Source of the DNA: Candidatus Poribacteria bacterium
GTDB lineage: Bacteria > Poribacteria > DTPJ01 > WJIO01
Assembly: GCA_014730235.1 (NCBI GenBank)
Contig: WJIO01000097.1
Location: 1 to 6,547 of the forward strand
Length of the DNA: 6,547 nt
Direction: 5' to 3'
A model generated the notes under the pieces. That model was not told where the DNA came from and did not search any database. It saw only the letters and a list, made by a program, of their open reading frames with translations. The position numbers were made by a program, and so were the translations under genes. Of the stretch, positions 5,538-6,547 are shown piece after piece; position 1 is the stretch's first letter; every line of letters begins with the position of its first letter.

Positions 5538-6547
5538 GTCGCTCCCCTGCAACTAGTTAAATCACAATGTTATGTGGGGCCACAATCTCAGAAACTTGGT
5601 GGAACAATTATAGTGTATTTTCGAATTCACAATCCAAATCCATTCTCTGTAAAGATAGGTCTTGGCTGCTCTATCAAACCTGTAGAAGGAGAGTGGATTG
5701 ATGATAAACCTCATGATGAAGAACCTTCAGTACCTCATGGATATAGCACCCAATCCAGATACTTTGATATACCTTCATACATATCAAATGGATTATATAC
5801 CGTAGGATATGGCATTATGGACGGCGGAATATCAGGCCCCTATTTTGATACTCACGAGAGCAATGACTTGACTGTGGTATCTAGCTCCAAAACGGTCTAT
5901 GTTGATGATAGCAATTCTGCTGGCCCATGGAAAGGTACATCAAACAATCCCTTTCAATATATACAGGATGGCATATATGTAGCAGTGGATGGAGATACTG
6001 TGCTTGTAGCTGATGGAGAGTATACGGGAACGGGAAATGTAAATCTGACTTTTAAAGGTAAAGCTATCACAGTCAAATCTATGAATGGTGCTGAGAATTG
6101 CGTCATTGATTGCCAAGGTTCAGAGAATACCCGTGGATTTTGGTTCCGTGACAATGAGGGCACAGGTTCGATCTTGGATGGATTTACCATACAAAACGGT
6201 AATATTGAAGGTACACAACCTATTAACTACAACGGCGGAGGGATCCGCTGCGATAGTTCCTCTCCAATAATAAGAAATAATATTATCACCAATAACTCAG
6301 CTCTTCATTATGGAGGTGGTATTTATGCCTATTACTCATCTTCAATCATCGAAAATAATATTATTAAAGAAAATTCTACTGATGTAAATGGCGGTGGCAT
6401 TCTTCTTAGAAAATGCTCTTCATTAATTATAAAGAATAATATGATTACAAAGAATTCGTCTCATATGGCCGGAGGAATAGACTGTGATACCTCAAGTCTA
6501 GAAATAAATGGTAACAAAATTATAGAAAACTATGCACATGCTTCTGC
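5466..6547 (+). CDS. secreted right-handed parallel beta-helix protein (5' part; runs off right edge)
   Basis: The frame is open from the ATG at 5466 for 360 codons to the window edge with no stop. Residues 1-24 are a signal peptide: SRSS head, hydrophobic core (IILMAILVILMIY) and an ANA cleavage site before V25. Residues ~27-140 are a beta-rich, Ig-like-looking domain that I cannot assign to a family. From ~143 there is the classic opening of a surface beta-helix protein: VYVDDSN, then F.YIQDGI, DGDTVLVADGEYTG, FKGKAITVKS, IDCQGS and LDGFTIQNG. From residue 257, four coils repeat every 26 residues with GGGI or AGGI at the turn (I260, I286, I312, I338) and an NNxI.xN motif. Such proteins are exported and may bind or cleave polysaccharide, form a surface layer or act in adhesion. 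No catalytic residues can be named. It is divergent from the integrase and probably unrelated to it. Confidence 0.9.
   Translation, partial: MSRSSIILMAILVILMIYCLDANAVAPLQLVKSQCYVGPQSQKLGGTIIVYFRIHNPNPFSVKIGLGCSIKPVEGEWIDDKPHDEEPSVPHGYSTQSRYFDIPSYISNGLYTVGYGIMDGGISGPYFDTHESNDLTVVSSSKTVYVDDSNSAGPWKGTSNNPFQYIQDGIYVAVDGDTVLVADGEYTGTGNVNLTFKGKAITVKSMNGAENCVIDCQGSENTRGFWFRDNEGTGSILDGFTIQNGNIEGTQPINYNGGGIRCDSSSPIIRNNIITNNSALHYGGGIYAYYSSSIIENNIIKENSTDVNGGGILLRKCSSLIIKNNMITKNSSHMAGGIDCDTSSLEINGNKIIENYAHAS
6234..6545 (+). repeat. four 78-bp (26-residue) beta-helix coil repeats
   Basis: Units begin at 6234, 6312, 6390 and 6468, each encoding one coil. Each has G/A-G-G-I at its start and then S-S near the middle. 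An N-N/G-N-x-I-x-x-N ladder follows. The period is exactly 26 codons with no indels across the four visible units, while DNA identity between units is modest. The array probably continues past the window edge. Confidence 0.75.

Noticed and set aside
5954-6190. Minus-strand 78-codon open frame.
   Set aside because: It is antisense to the beta-helix coding region, whose protein is clearly recognisable in the plus frame. The proline/serine-rich product looks like a shadow.
6085-6270. Plus-strand 61-codon open frame in another phase.
   Set aside because: It overlaps the recognisable beta-helix frame and has no motif or ribosome-binding site.

Overview
The window is about 6.5 kb of AT-rich DNA, most likely from an archaeon and plausibly a Methanosarcinales/ANME-type methanogen relative. 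That is an inference from three things: an integrase of the archaeal type (GW motif before the tyrosine, then a C-terminal CxxC...CxxC zinc ribbon), a GGTGA ribosome-binding site, and TATA-like boxes in place of bacterial -35/-10 promoters. No rRNA, functional tRNA, CRISPR array or insertion sequence was found.

Layout. Positions 1-132 may hold the 3' end of a plus-strand gene that enters from the left edge and overlaps the next gene tail to tail. Positions 85-5113 are three minus-strand genes read right to left. First is a tyrosine recombinase with a zinc ribbon (3833-5113). Next is an HD-domain metal-dependent phosphohydrolase, possibly with an N-terminal membrane segment (2569-3792). Last is an 813-residue protein of TPR repeats followed by HEAT/ARM-like repeats (85-2526). 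The gaps are about 40 bp and no terminator is visible between them, so one transcript is plausible. Positions 5114-5465 are a 352-bp divergent intergenic region with a candidate integrase promoter, short repeats and a doubtful 62-codon reading frame. From 5466 to the right edge runs the start of a plus-strand gene for a secreted right-handed beta-helix protein.

Interpretation. The minus-strand block looks like a small mobile or island module: an integrase followed by two cargo genes. The HD enzyme and the repeat-scaffold protein form a tight pair. The HD protein resembles the HD-CE-like phosphohydrolases often found in conflict-system neighbourhoods, and a TPR/HEAT scaffold would suit a sensor or regulator for it. 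A defence role is inference and the sequence does not prove it. A 14-nt near-direct repeat (13/14 identical) at 68-81 and 5454-5467 brackets the block and could be an attachment-site core, although chance is possible. The beta-helix gene is probably unrelated to the cassette and belongs to the cell-surface or secreted proteome.
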